Assembly (NCBI RefSeq): GCF_024129865.1
Contig: NZ_JAMYFE010000125.1
Span: 1 to 38,030, forward strand
Length of the DNA stretch: 38,030 bases
Direction of reading: 5' to 3'
Source: Stieleria tagensis
GTDB lineage: Bacteria; Planctomycetota; Planctomycetia; Pirellulales; Pirellulaceae
The first letter of the stretch is position 1. Every line of letters starts with the position of its first letter. The position numbers and the translations under genes were made by a program. Shown here one piece after another: positions 1 to 7,755 of this stretch. Under the pieces are notes generated by a model that had not been told where the DNA came from, did not search any database, and saw only the letters and a list, made by a program, of their open reading frames with translations.

Positions 1-377
1 TCGTTCTCAGCAGAGAGCGCGCAGACTCAGCAGGTTCGACAGTGACCCCGGGCTAAGCGATTGAACGCCGTTGGCGTAGAGATGGGATTGAGTGCAGGCG
101 ACACTCCCAATGGGTAGCACGCGAAGCTGCACGACCTCCCCGCGGAAGAGTAAAGAGATCGAAGCGGCAATTTGCCGAGTCATTTGATTTGAAAAGGCTG
201 TTTAGCGCAACCCGACGCATGAGCGAGCGATTTCGGGTGTTAACGGGATTCCTCGCTGACGCGTCGGGTTACCAAAAAACAATGTCCCACGCAAAAATGG
301 CAACTTCAAAACCCATCGTCGGGTTAGGGAACCACTCAATCAACCGGCCAATGAGTGAACTGATGGCGACAGTTCAG
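1..377. other. Non-coding left edge
   Basis: No convincing gene is seen here. A short plus-strand open frame beginning near 189 runs through an inverted repeat and then into the antisense of the oxidoreductase gene, so it is not credible. The only clear structure is the hairpin at 209-270, which has its own entry. No T-rich tract follows it. Confidence 0.6.
209..270. repeat. Imperfect 19-bp inverted repeat, probable dispersed intergenic element
   Basis: The left arm (209-227) starts AACCCGACGC and ends AGCGAG. The right arm (252-270) is its reverse complement at 17 of 19 positions, with a 24-base spacer. The arms share the AACCCGACGC core and differ at two bases. From memory, similar AACCCGACGC/AGCGAG sequences recur between genes in Rhodopirellula-type genomes, but that was not checked. 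No U-tract adjoins it, so it does not look like a classical terminator. A related half-site (AACCCGAAGCGT) may lie near 6957. Confidence 0.65.
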
Positions 378-1478
378 CTATCCCTTCCCCGATTCGATTG
401 CGATCCGTTTTCCGTTTTCGATACTGGCATAGATTGCTTCGATGACCCGCAGATCACGTAAACCTTCTTCGCCTGCAACCGTGCTTTGGCGGTCTTGCAG
501 AATGCACTGTGCGAAGGCGTCGATTTCGGCGGCGAACTGATCAATTTCTGGGAACTTGATCGGTCCGTCTTTACTGGTCCCCGTGATCCCGCCATAGCTG
601 AACGCCGGATCCAATCCAAATGAACCGCGATCGCCATAAGCATTAAAACGATTGATCCCGCCAAACGCATACGAGGTGCTGCAGTAACAATTCACGCCGC
701 TGGGCATGGTCATGGTCCAAGTGATCGTCTCGTCGACTTCGGCAAACTTTTTCGCATCGGTCTTTGTTTCTTGGGCGGTGACCGCCACAGGTTCTTCTCC
801 GGTCAGAAAGCGACAGGCCTGGAGCGCATAAATACCGACATCCATCAGCGCGCCCCCGCCAGCCAGGTCGGCTTTCAATCGCCACTGGTTGGGATCTCCA
901 ATTTTAAAACCGAATCCGGCTTCAATCGCTTTGAGCGGCCCATACTTTTGACTGTTTGCCAATTCGCGGCAGTGCAAATGATGCGGCTCGAATTGGCAGC
1001 GGTAGCCGACCGCAAGTTTGCGTTGGTTCTCACGACACGCATCGATCATGGCTTGGCAATCGGCGGCGCTGTTAGCCATCGGTTTCTCACACAGCACATG
1101 CTTGCCGGCTTTAGCGCCCCGGATCGTAAACTCTTTGTGCATGCCGTTTGGCAACACGATGTAGACGACATCGATGGCTTCGTTGTCCACCAGTTGGTCA
1201 AAGTTGTCGTAGTTGTAGATGTTCTGCTTTTCGATCCCATATTTGTCCGCCCAGATTTTCTCCTTGGCCGGGGTCCCGGTGACGATGCCAACCAATTTTG
1301 CATGCTTGGTTTTCTGTAGTGCCGGGGCGATCTGATTGGTGCTTAGACTGCCTAAACCGACCAACGCAAAATTGACCGTCGATTGGTTGTCAGCGGCGTT
1401 GGACGTGTGGAATCCCAAACCGGCAAGCGTCGAAAGTGCTGCGGTGGTGCGTACAAATGAGCGTCGATCTTGATTCAT
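378..1478 (-). CDS. Gfo/Idh/MocA-family oxidoreductase with Tat-type signal
   Basis: This is a predicted NAD(P)-dependent sugar or polyol dehydrogenase of the Gfo/Idh/MocA fold, about 366 residues. The N-terminus reads MNQDRRSFVRTTAALS, a twin-arginine type signal, so the enzyme is probably exported with its cofactor already bound. A Rossmann segment (FALVGLGSLS) follows, then the family motif CEKPMANS with the conserved Lys of EKP. The C-terminal half holds the usual alpha/beta dimerisation sheet. The ATG at 1476-1478 is preferred over an upstream in-frame start at 1559: an AAGGAA Shine-Dalgarno lies just before it, the Tat motif follows at once, and the longer form would overlap the upstream gene. 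The substrate cannot be read from sequence. It probably forms an operon with the RNase gene upstream, about 60 bp away. Confidence 0.88.
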   Translation of the reverse strand: MNQDRRSFVRTTAALSTLAGLGFHTSNAADNQSTVNFALVGLGSLSTNQIAPALQKTKHAKLVGIVTGTPAKEKIWADKYGIEKQNIYNYDNFDQLVDNEAIDVVYIVLPNGMHKEFTIRGAKAGKHVLCEKPMANSAADCQAMIDACRENQRKLAVGYRCQFEPHHLHCRELANSQKYGPLKAIEAGFGFKIGDPNQWRLKADLAGGGALMDVGIYALQACRFLTGEEPVAVTAQETKTDAKKFAEVDETITWTMTMPSGVNCYCSTSYAFGGINRFNAYGDRGSFGLDPAFSYGGITGTSKDGPIKFPEIDQFAAEIDAFAQCILQDRQSTVAGEEGLRDLRVIEAIYASIENGKRIAIESGKG

Positions 1479-1539
1479 GAGGAAAGTTCCTTGTGGTGCC
1501 GGTAGAACTTGTGATGCTTGGGACACATCAACAACCGTC

Positions 1540-2889
1540 TTATTGTGGCGGATCAGCAAGTCGAACGCGAATCCCTAGCTGCTGCAACTTTTGCATCAGT
1601 ACCTGTTTGGGCTGTGTTTCACCGTGAACCAAGACGACTTCGCCGGGCGGTGACGGCATGCCGCTGACAAAATCGATCAAATTCTGCTGGTCGGCATGCG
1701 CCGAATAGCCGGAGATCGAATGAATCGCTGCACGAATCGGATAGGTTTTTCCGTCCAATTCGACCGAGTCTCTGCCGCTTTGAATGTCGCGTCCCGGCGT
1801 TCCACTGCCTTGGTAGCCGACGAACAAAATGTCGGCATTGGGATGACTCAAAAAGCGCTTCAAATAGTTGACCACCCGTCCACCGGTGCACATTCCACTG
1901 CCGGCAATCACAATGGCGGGAAGATCTGATTTCTCCAGATAGTCCAACGTCGAAACGTGTTCGTCATGATCCATGATGGTGGTCAAATTTTCGAACACCA
2001 GTGGATGGTCATCGTACTTGAGCACCTGCTGGGCTTCGTCATCCCAATAGGGTTGCAGTTGTTCGTAGACTTCGGTGAACCGTGCTGCCAGAGGCGAATC
2101 GACGATCACATCGACCGACTTCATCACACTCGCACCATGAGAGTGATGAAGCCGTTCAAAGATCCCGTTCATCTCGTACAGCAACTCTTGCGTCCGTCCC
2201 AAACTGAATGCTGGGATGATGGTGACACCCTTGTTGTCGAGTGTTTGACGCAGCACCCGCTCAAGTGTTTCCTGACGGTGATCGCGACCTTCGTGACACT
2301 TGTCGCCGTAGGTTGACTCCAAAACCAGAATGTCAGCTTTTTCAGGCGAAACCGGATCGCTTAGCAGGGGCGCATGCGGTGCGCCCAAGTCACCGGAAAA
2401 CACCACGCGCTTCCCGTCCGCTTGGACTTCGAAGTAACAGGAACCCAGAATGTGACCCGCCGGCTGCAGGCGGATCGATGCATCCGGCAGGATCGCCTGC
2501 CATTCTCCATAATCCAGTGGCCGCAGCTGCGATTTCAGCGTGTCCAGAAAAGCGTCGATCATCCGCTGCTTGTGAGTGAACCCAATTTTAATTGCGTCTT
2601 CCATCGCCAACGGCAACATCTCGGCGGTCGGTCGACTGCAATAGATCGGCCCGCTGAATCCCGCCGCCATCAGGTACGGCAAGCGGCCGACATGATCGAT
2701 GTGAATGTGCGTCAGCAGCAACGCTTGTAAACGATCGATCGCAAAGTTGATTTCCAGATCGGGATGCCGCCGTGCATCGGTGCCTTGGAACAATCCACAA
2801 TCGACCAGCAACGTGTCACCGGAATCAAGGCTTAGCTGATGACAGGATCCGGTCACTCCGTCGTATCCGCCGTGGTGGATCAGTTGCAT
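1540..2889 (-). CDS. Beta-CASP metallo-beta-lactamase-fold RNase (YSH1/CPSF73-like)
   Basis: This is a 449-residue zinc-dependent nuclease of the RNA-processing beta-CASP family. The metallo-beta-lactamase signature is intact: THIHIDHVGR at about residues 60-69 supplies HxHxDH, and GHILGS and SGDLGAP provide further metal ligands. The beta-CASP part shows LVLESTYGD, SGMCTGGRV, GYSAHADQQ and a terminal VLVHGE, in the order typical of COG1236 enzymes. Family members cleave RNA endo- or exonucleolytically in the cytoplasm. The ATG at 2887-2889 follows a GGGGAA ribosome site at good spacing. It is transcribed divergently from lysA and precedes the oxidoreductase on the same strand. An exact cellular role is not readable. 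It has no KH domain of the archaeal CPSF type. Confidence 0.9.
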   Translation of the reverse strand: MQLIHHGGYDGVTGSCHQLSLDSGDTLLVDCGLFQGTDARRHPDLEINFAIDRLQALLLTHIHIDHVGRLPYLMAAGFSGPIYCSRPTAEMLPLAMEDAIKIGFTHKQRMIDAFLDTLKSQLRPLDYGEWQAILPDASIRLQPAGHILGSCYFEVQADGKRVVFSGDLGAPHAPLLSDPVSPEKADILVLESTYGDKCHEGRDHRQETLERVLRQTLDNKGVTIIPAFSLGRTQELLYEMNGIFERLHHSHGASVMKSVDVIVDSPLAARFTEVYEQLQPYWDDEAQQVLKYDDHPLVFENLTTIMDHDEHVSTLDYLEKSDLPAIVIAGSGMCTGGRVVNYLKRFLSHPNADILFVGYQGSGTPGRDIQSGRDSVELDGKTYPIRAAIHSISGYSAHADQQNLIDFVSGMPSPPGEVVLVHGETQPKQVLMQKLQQLGIRVRLADPPQ

Positions 2890-3047
2890 GATGTGTTCCC
2901 CAAGATTATGACTTTGTCGCCCAATGATTGCCGCGAAGTTTGCCGCGAAAGGATTTCGCCCAGAGTAACGTGAACCAACACCCAGCGGGTGGTGTCCGGC
3001 GAACTAGACAGTGGCCGACATTGGTGGACAATGTTTTGCCCCCGCTG

Positions 3048-3061
3048 ATCGGCCGGCCGAT
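3048..3061. promoter_or_regulatory. 14-bp perfect palindrome between divergent genes
   Basis: ATCGGCCGGCCGAT reads identically on both strands. It lies between the RNase gene and the preferred lysA start, about 55 bases upstream of the lysA ATG, where an operator could sit. A palindrome of this length is expected by chance a couple of times in a window this size, so this is suggestive only. Confidence 0.25.
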
Positions 3062-3115
3062 GCCGACCACGGTTCACGCAGCAGTTCGCCCCCATTTCCC
3101 TTCAATTTAGATCCG

Positions 3116-4390
3116 ATGGCCAGTCTTACCACGCCTGCATTTTCCACCAGTCGCCACGAAATCGCGGGGCTATCCGTCGCTGAATTGGCCAAACAGTACG
3201 GCACACCGTTGTATGTCTACGATGTCACGACGATCTCGCAGCGGATCGCTGACTTGAGCGCGTTTGACGTGGTGCGATATGCCCAAAAAGCCTGTGGGAA
3301 CATCGCGATTCTGGATCGGATGCGCCGCCAAGGCGTGGTCGTCGACGCGGTTAGCAGTGGTGAAATCCAACGTGCAATCGCTGCGGGCTACTCCACCGAA
3401 GGTGATGAAATCGTCTACACCGCGGACATTTTCGACGCCGCAGCACTGGATTTAGTGGTGGAGCACAATCTGCACGTCAATTGTGGCTCGCCGGACATGA
3501 TTTCCCAACTCGGCGAGCGGCGGCCAGGTGCCGACGTAACGTTGCGGATCAATCCCGGATTTGGCCACGGTCACAGCCAGAAAACCAACACCGGTGGCCA
3601 ACAGAGCAAGCATGGGATCTGGCATTCACAGATTGACGAATGCTTGCGACGCGCCGACCAGTTCGGTGTCACCGTGACCGGATTGCACATGCACATCGGA
3701 TCGGGCACGGACCTGGAACATTTGAGCGAGGTCTGTGAGGCGATGGAACGCGTGGCGACGGAAGTCGGCCGGACGCTGAAAACCATCAGTGCCGGTGGTG
3801 GACTTCCGGTCCCCTACAACGAATCCGAAACCTACGTGGACCTGGAAAAATATTACGCGCTATGGGATGCCTCGCGCAACCGATTGAGTGAAACATTTGG
3901 GCATCGTTTGACATTGGAAATTGAACCAGGGCGGTACTTGTCAGCCGAATCCGGCTATTTGATCGCAGAAGTCCGAAGCGTAAAAACAGTCGGCGAAAAC
4001 TTGTTCGTGTTGCTTGATGCCGGCTTCAACGATCTGGCGCGGCCGGTGATGTACGGGGCGCATCACCCCATCTCGGTCTGCGGCGCCGATGGCCAGTCGG
4101 TCCGCGATCGAGAAACCACCGCTGCGGTGGTCGGCGGACCGCTTTGTGAATCCGGCGACATCTTCACCCAGCGAGAGGGCGGGTTTGTCGACAGTCGGGA
4201 GTTGCCGATGTGCCGCGTCGGCGACTATGTGATTCTGGAAAACGCCGGCGCCTACGGGTTTGTGATGGCCAGCAATTACAACAGTAAACTGCGCGCCGCC
4301 GAGGTCATGATTGAGAACAATCAGGCCAAACTGATCCGCCAACGCGAGAGTTTTGCAGATTTGATCCGCGGGGAAATCATCCCGGACTGA
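3116..4390 (+). CDS. lysA: Diaminopimelate decarboxylase
   Basis: The product decarboxylates meso-diaminopimelate to L-lysine, the last step of lysine synthesis, in the cytoplasm with PLP. The protein is about 424 residues, normal for LysA, with a fold III alanine-racemase-type barrel then a beta domain. The PLP lysine is in RYAQKACGN at about residue 58. HMHIGSG, the SAGGGL phosphate loop and EPGRYL follow, and the active-site Cys lies in VGGPLCESGD near the C-terminus. The tyrosine region is AGAYGF. An in-frame GTG at 3011 would add 35 residues of non-family sequence, so the ATG at 3116 (MASLTTPAF) is preferred. No clear Shine-Dalgarno precedes either start. The gene stands alone and is followed by a dyad element. 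Confidence 0.93.
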   Translation: MASLTTPAFSTSRHEIAGLSVAELAKQYGTPLYVYDVTTISQRIADLSAFDVVRYAQKACGNIAILDRMRRQGVVVDAVSSGEIQRAIAAGYSTEGDEIVYTADIFDAAALDLVVEHNLHVNCGSPDMISQLGERRPGADVTLRINPGFGHGHSQKTNTGGQQSKHGIWHSQIDECLRRADQFGVTVTGLHMHIGSGTDLEHLSEVCEAMERVATEVGRTLKTISAGGGLPVPYNESETYVDLEKYYALWDASRNRLSETFGHRLTLEIEPGRYLSAESGYLIAEVRSVKTVGENLFVLLDAGFNDLARPVMYGAHHPISVCGADGQSVRDRETTAAVVGGPLCESGDIFTQREGGFVDSRELPMCRVGDYVILENAGAYGFVMASNYNSKLRAAEVMIENNQAKLIRQRESFADLIRGEIIPD

Positions 4391-4864
4391 ATTTATTGAC
4401 CGCGAGTCCCGATGATGGGGGGAATCCCCTTGGGAAAGTTGTCGCTGCGGGCTATACATAGGACTGAACTCCGATCCCCAGGCCGACCGATTAAAGGTGG
4501 GGCCCCAGAATCGGTCCTCAAATACAGCTGAAACACCCCTTCGAGAGGACAACGGCAGGATCAACGCCACCGGGATGGAACGAGTCACCGATGAACGCCC
4601 CTAAAATCTGCGTCCATTGTTGCCTAAATCACCCACTTTGCTCTGCTGAACCGAGATAGCGAATCTGCTGTACAGAAATGTTGCACAGAATTCTTGTGGT
4701 TCTGGCATCGAGCGGGTCTCTTCTCATCCTGGGTATGGCGTCCGATAGATCAGGACACGAACAACTCGTTCTGATACAGAGGTTTGGGTTTGCACCCCGA
4801 TCGCTCGCACACCATCGGACTGCCTTAGCTCCCTCATCCAATCCAACACTCCAAAACAGACCGA
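4391..4864. other. 474-base intergenic region
   Basis: No supported gene is seen. A short plus frame from 4678 overlaps the start of the next gene and has no family character. The region holds a G/C-run hairpin just after lysA (GGGG/CCCC near 4417-4430) and the 8-bp dyad at 4485-4516. It presumably carries the promoter of the low-complexity protein gene, but no convincing -35/-10 pair was found. Confidence 0.5.
4485..4516. repeat. Dyad symmetry element downstream of lysA
   Basis: The arms GACCGATT (4485-4492) and AATCGGTC (4509-4516) are perfectly complementary. They enclose 16 bases that contain the smaller palindrome GGGGCCCC. No T-run follows, so it may be a protein-binding site or a weak terminator rather than a classical intrinsic terminator. 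Confidence 0.4.
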
Positions 4865-6877
4865 ATGTCAGACAACTGGAACATTCTTGCCAAGCTACTT
4901 GGCACCCCCGGCCCCGCCGAACCACCGCGTAAAGCCGAACCCAAACCCGCGAAACCCGCCGCTCCGCCAGCGCCAGTCGAGTCCGACGAGACGACTGATG
5001 CGGTTTCCCGCGAGCTGCCGCCCGTCGCCGAAGCCGTCACGGACGTCGACGCCGACAATGTGACGGCAGACAACCACATCAGCGACGAGCCAATCGTTGC
5101 CGATGTGCTACAGGCACTGACGCAAGAAACCAGCAACACCCGTCTGCCCGGTTTTGGTGCTCGCCCCAGTGACCCACCGATCGAAGAGCTGACCGCGGGG
5201 GCGCCGCCGATTGCCCCGCAACCTGTCGTGCGAGAATTGCTGGAAACCGAACCCAGCAACAGCGGTTCAGACCGTTTATTTGCCGGCGAAGTGGCCGACG
5301 ATGCCAGCGACCAAGATGACGACGTAGCAGACGATTCCACCAATGCGGCCTGGTCCGAATTGGCTGGCGAACTTGGGATCGATGCGATCAATGAACCGCC
5401 GCCGCACCGCGCTCCGGTGGAAATCAAACCGATTCGCAGCGAGTCGGATTCACGTTCCAATCCTAAATCCGCTTCCAAATCGACGGGCGGCTTTGGGCAA
5501 GGGCTAGGGATCGACTTGGGACCAGAACCCGAGCTAGACGACGACACAGATCCAACCCCGGAAACTGCGGCCCCAGCTGCCAAGCGACCTGACACCGAGC
5601 AAGCTGCGGAACGTTACCAGCCCGCCCAGCCGAGTGCTCCATCGGCCCCCAAATCAGAAGCTCCGGACCCGCTTTCGTTTCGATCGTTTTCTGATTTCGA
5701 CGACGATGATGACGACGAATACGTTCCCGCAGCAAAGGTAACTACCAGCCCCGAGTCGACTCGCGAGACATCGCCACGAGCCCGTCGCGGACGATCATCC
5801 GAAGACCGTGACAGCGAACGTTCCGAGCGTGGAAATCGAGGCGGGGATCGTGAGCGTGGATCTAGCGAAAGGGATGAACTGCCGCCGCGACGCAGTCGCA
5901 GCCGTGACGACGATTCCAACGAAGGCGTAAAATCAGAAGATCGACCGAGTCGCTCGGGTGAAGACGCCGGCGAAGGTCGACCCAAACGTGGTCGGCGTGG
6001 ACGTCGTGGACAGCGGCAACGAATCGGTGCCGATGGTTTGGAAATGAAAACCGAGTCCGTCGATGCTGCGATCGAAGAAATCGAACGCGATATCGAAACG
6101 GTCATGGATGATCACTCCGACTCGGATTCCACCGACGATCGTCCCAGACGCCGGCGGCGTGGATCTCGCTCTCGTCGGGAATCTGTCAAACGAGAGGACT
6201 ACGTTGATTCAAATGACGACGGTGATTCCAACCGCGACGACGACGATTCTGATTTTGAATTGGTCGATGACGGGTTTGGATCGGGTTTAGACAGTGGACC
6301 TGCCGACAGCGATGACGATTCACACGATTCCGGCCCCCGTTCAAGGCGACGTGGTCGACGCGGACGTGGCGGACGCAAACGCAGCAGTGGTGATGCCGAC
6401 ACTGTCGTGAACAAACGCGACAGCGCCGATTCCAATGATCGCGATGCGATCGACGACGACGACTTTGATCTCGATCCCATTCCCACGTCCGCCTTTGACG
6501 ATGACCACGAAGACGATGCCGAAACCGAAGTGATGCGACGTGGGCGTCGACGCCGCGGACGACGCGGCGGCCGAAATCGTTCCGGAAGCGAGACGGAAAC
6601 CTCCGTCAGCAGTGGTTCTGTCAGCAGTGGTTCTGTCGGCAGTGATTCCGGCGATCGAGACGACGCACCGCGAGACGATCTAGCGGCCGATTCCCGATCG
6701 CGACGTGGTGGCGCGCGGCGCCGACCAAGTGAACCAGACGGCGATTCGCAAGGCGATGAACCACGTCCACGCAAAGTCGTCCCGACCTGGCAAGAAGTGG
6801 TCAATTTGTTGGTCGACAACAATTTGGAAAACCACAAAAAGTCACCCAAGGCCCGCCCCCGCGGTCGACGCCGTTAA
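4865..6877 (+). CDS. Large low-complexity acidic / Arg-Gly-box protein, unknown function
   Basis: The 670-residue product has no recognised enzymatic domain. Residues 1-300 are Pro/Ala/Asp/Glu-rich. Residues 300-670 alternate strongly acidic blocks (runs of D and DD/DS) with basic boxes such as RPKRGRRGRRG (about 372-382), RPRRRRRGSRSRR, SRRRGRRGRGGRK and RRGRRRRGRRGGR. Two short hydrophobic motifs of the same form stand out: WNILAKLLG at residues 5-13 and WSELAGELG at about 163-171. A third tryptophan helix, TWQEVVNLLVDNNLE, lies near residue 641 before a basic tail. No signal peptide or membrane segment is seen. The RG boxes resemble RNA-binding tails such as that of RNase E, so an RNA-binding scaffold is possible but is inference. 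The frame is open for 2 kb with consistent codon use, so the gene is probably real. Confidence 0.8.
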   Translation: MSDNWNILAKLLGTPGPAEPPRKAEPKPAKPAAPPAPVESDETTDAVSRELPPVAEAVTDVDADNVTADNHISDEPIVADVLQALTQETSNTRLPGFGARPSDPPIEELTAGAPPIAPQPVVRELLETEPSNSGSDRLFAGEVADDASDQDDDVADDSTNAAWSELAGELGIDAINEPPPHRAPVEIKPIRSESDSRSNPKSASKSTGGFGQGLGIDLGPEPELDDDTDPTPETAAPAAKRPDTEQAAERYQPAQPSAPSAPKSEAPDPLSFRSFSDFDDDDDDEYVPAAKVTTSPESTRETSPRARRGRSSEDRDSERSERGNRGGDRERGSSERDELPPRRSRSRDDDSNEGVKSEDRPSRSGEDAGEGRPKRGRRGRRGQRQRIGADGLEMKTESVDAAIEEIERDIETVMDDHSDSDSTDDRPRRRRRGSRSRRESVKREDYVDSNDDGDSNRDDDDSDFELVDDGFGSGLDSGPADSDDDSHDSGPRSRRRGRRGRGGRKRSSGDADTVVNKRDSADSNDRDAIDDDDFDLDPIPTSAFDDDHEDDAETEVMRRGRRRRGRRGGRNRSGSETETSVSSGSVSSGSVGSDSGDRDDAPRDDLAADSRSRRGGARRRPSEPDGDSQGDEPRPRKVVPTWQEVVNLLVDNNLENHKKSPKARPRGRRR

Positions 6878-6910
6878 TTCGCCCCCAGCGAACAACGCAC
6901 CGATGGCAAC

Positions 6911-6935
6911 CACACCTTCCGAAGTGGCGGGTGTG
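6911..6935. terminator. Possible bidirectional terminator hairpin
   Basis: CACACC (6911-6916) and GGTGTG (6930-6935) can pair. A small GAGGCATGATGCCTT hairpin follows directly. The element lies between convergent genes, but no T-tract is present on either strand, so a termination role rests mainly on position. Confidence 0.3.
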
Positions 6936-7003
6936 CGTGAGGCATGATGCCTTGGTAACCCGAAGCGTCTCGGCTGGTCGATTTAACGATAGTCGCCTTT
7001 CGC

Positions 7004-7561
7004 TCAATCGCGGTTGATCGAATTCTTTTTCCCTCGACCCGTCAAAGAAATCACGGCTAGAACCGCAAATCCGGCGAGTGACATCCATCGCACCGTGCCG
7101 GATTCAAACACCACCGAGGCCATCAAAACGATGCCTCCGGTGAATAGGAAAACGGCGGTGTCCCAGCCCGCCAATCTGCGACGCAATCGCAACATCGCCG
7201 CGCTGTAGAACAGCCAAATCATGGCAAATGCGAAATTGACGTACACGCCCCAGGCCGCCGATATTCCTGTGACACGCTGTGATTCAATGGCCGTGGCCTG
7301 CAGCGCCGCGGCGTGATCCCAGTGATGGACGTAGCCGTAGCTCGCGGCAATGTGCACGCAAACGCACAACGCCCCGATCAACCACGTCCACGCATAAACC
7401 GACTGAGCCGAAGCAATTCGGGATACAGCGCGTTGGGAGGCGGCGTCATTGTCAATCGCGACGTGACGCGCGACAGCGCCACCCAGCCAGCAACCGACCG
7501 CGCACCAGACCGTGACGAATACCAGCAACTGTTCGATCACTTGCCTCGCCTTTGATTCCAA
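7004..7561 (-). CDS. Small multi-pass membrane protein, unknown function
   Basis: A protein of up to 185 residues with four to five hydrophobic helices, including LLVFVTVWCAVGCWLGG near the start, TWLIGALCVCVHIAASYG, VNFAFAMIWLFYSAAML and two more toward the C-terminus. It ends in a short basic tail. No family was recognised. The listed start is a TTG. A GTG seven codons in (7540), closely preceded by GAGG, is an equally good start and would give 178 residues. It is divergent from the PSCyt1 gene, with about 195 bp of shared upstream DNA, and convergent with the low-complexity protein gene. Confidence 0.65.
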   Translation of the reverse strand: MESKARQVIEQLLVFVTVWCAVGCWLGGAVARHVAIDNDAASQRAVSRIASAQSVYAWTWLIGALCVCVHIAASYGYVHHWDHAAALQATAIESQRVTGISAAWGVYVNFAFAMIWLFYSAAMLRLRRRLAGWDTAVFLFTGGIVLMASVVFESGTVRWMSLAGFAVLAVISLTGRGKKNSINRD

Positions 7562-7755
7562 TGGTCAAAATGTACCAAGCAGAGTTGATTCCGATCAAGA
7601 AATGAGACCGCAAATCACGTAGATTAGGACCGTTGTTGGCGTCGATTCTTTTGATCGGATCCGTGGTTTGCGTACAAATCACACCGAGACAGTTGTGAAG
7701 ACGCGTCAACCGTTTTGTCTCTGCCGCGTCCTTTTTTCCGTCTGCCCGATCATCC

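Noticed and set aside
189-461. Short plus-strand open frame at the left edge
   Set aside because: It translates an inverted repeat and then the antisense of the oxidoreductase gene, with no family character; it is probably an artefact of the repeat.
4678-4932. Plus-strand open frame before the low-complexity gene
   Set aside because: It overlaps the start of the larger gene in another frame. The apparent signal-like start is not followed by a plausible mature protein.
5614-6849. Long minus-strand open frames opposite the low-complexity gene
   Set aside because: They are Ser/Arg-rich mirror images produced by the biased codons of the plus-strand gene.
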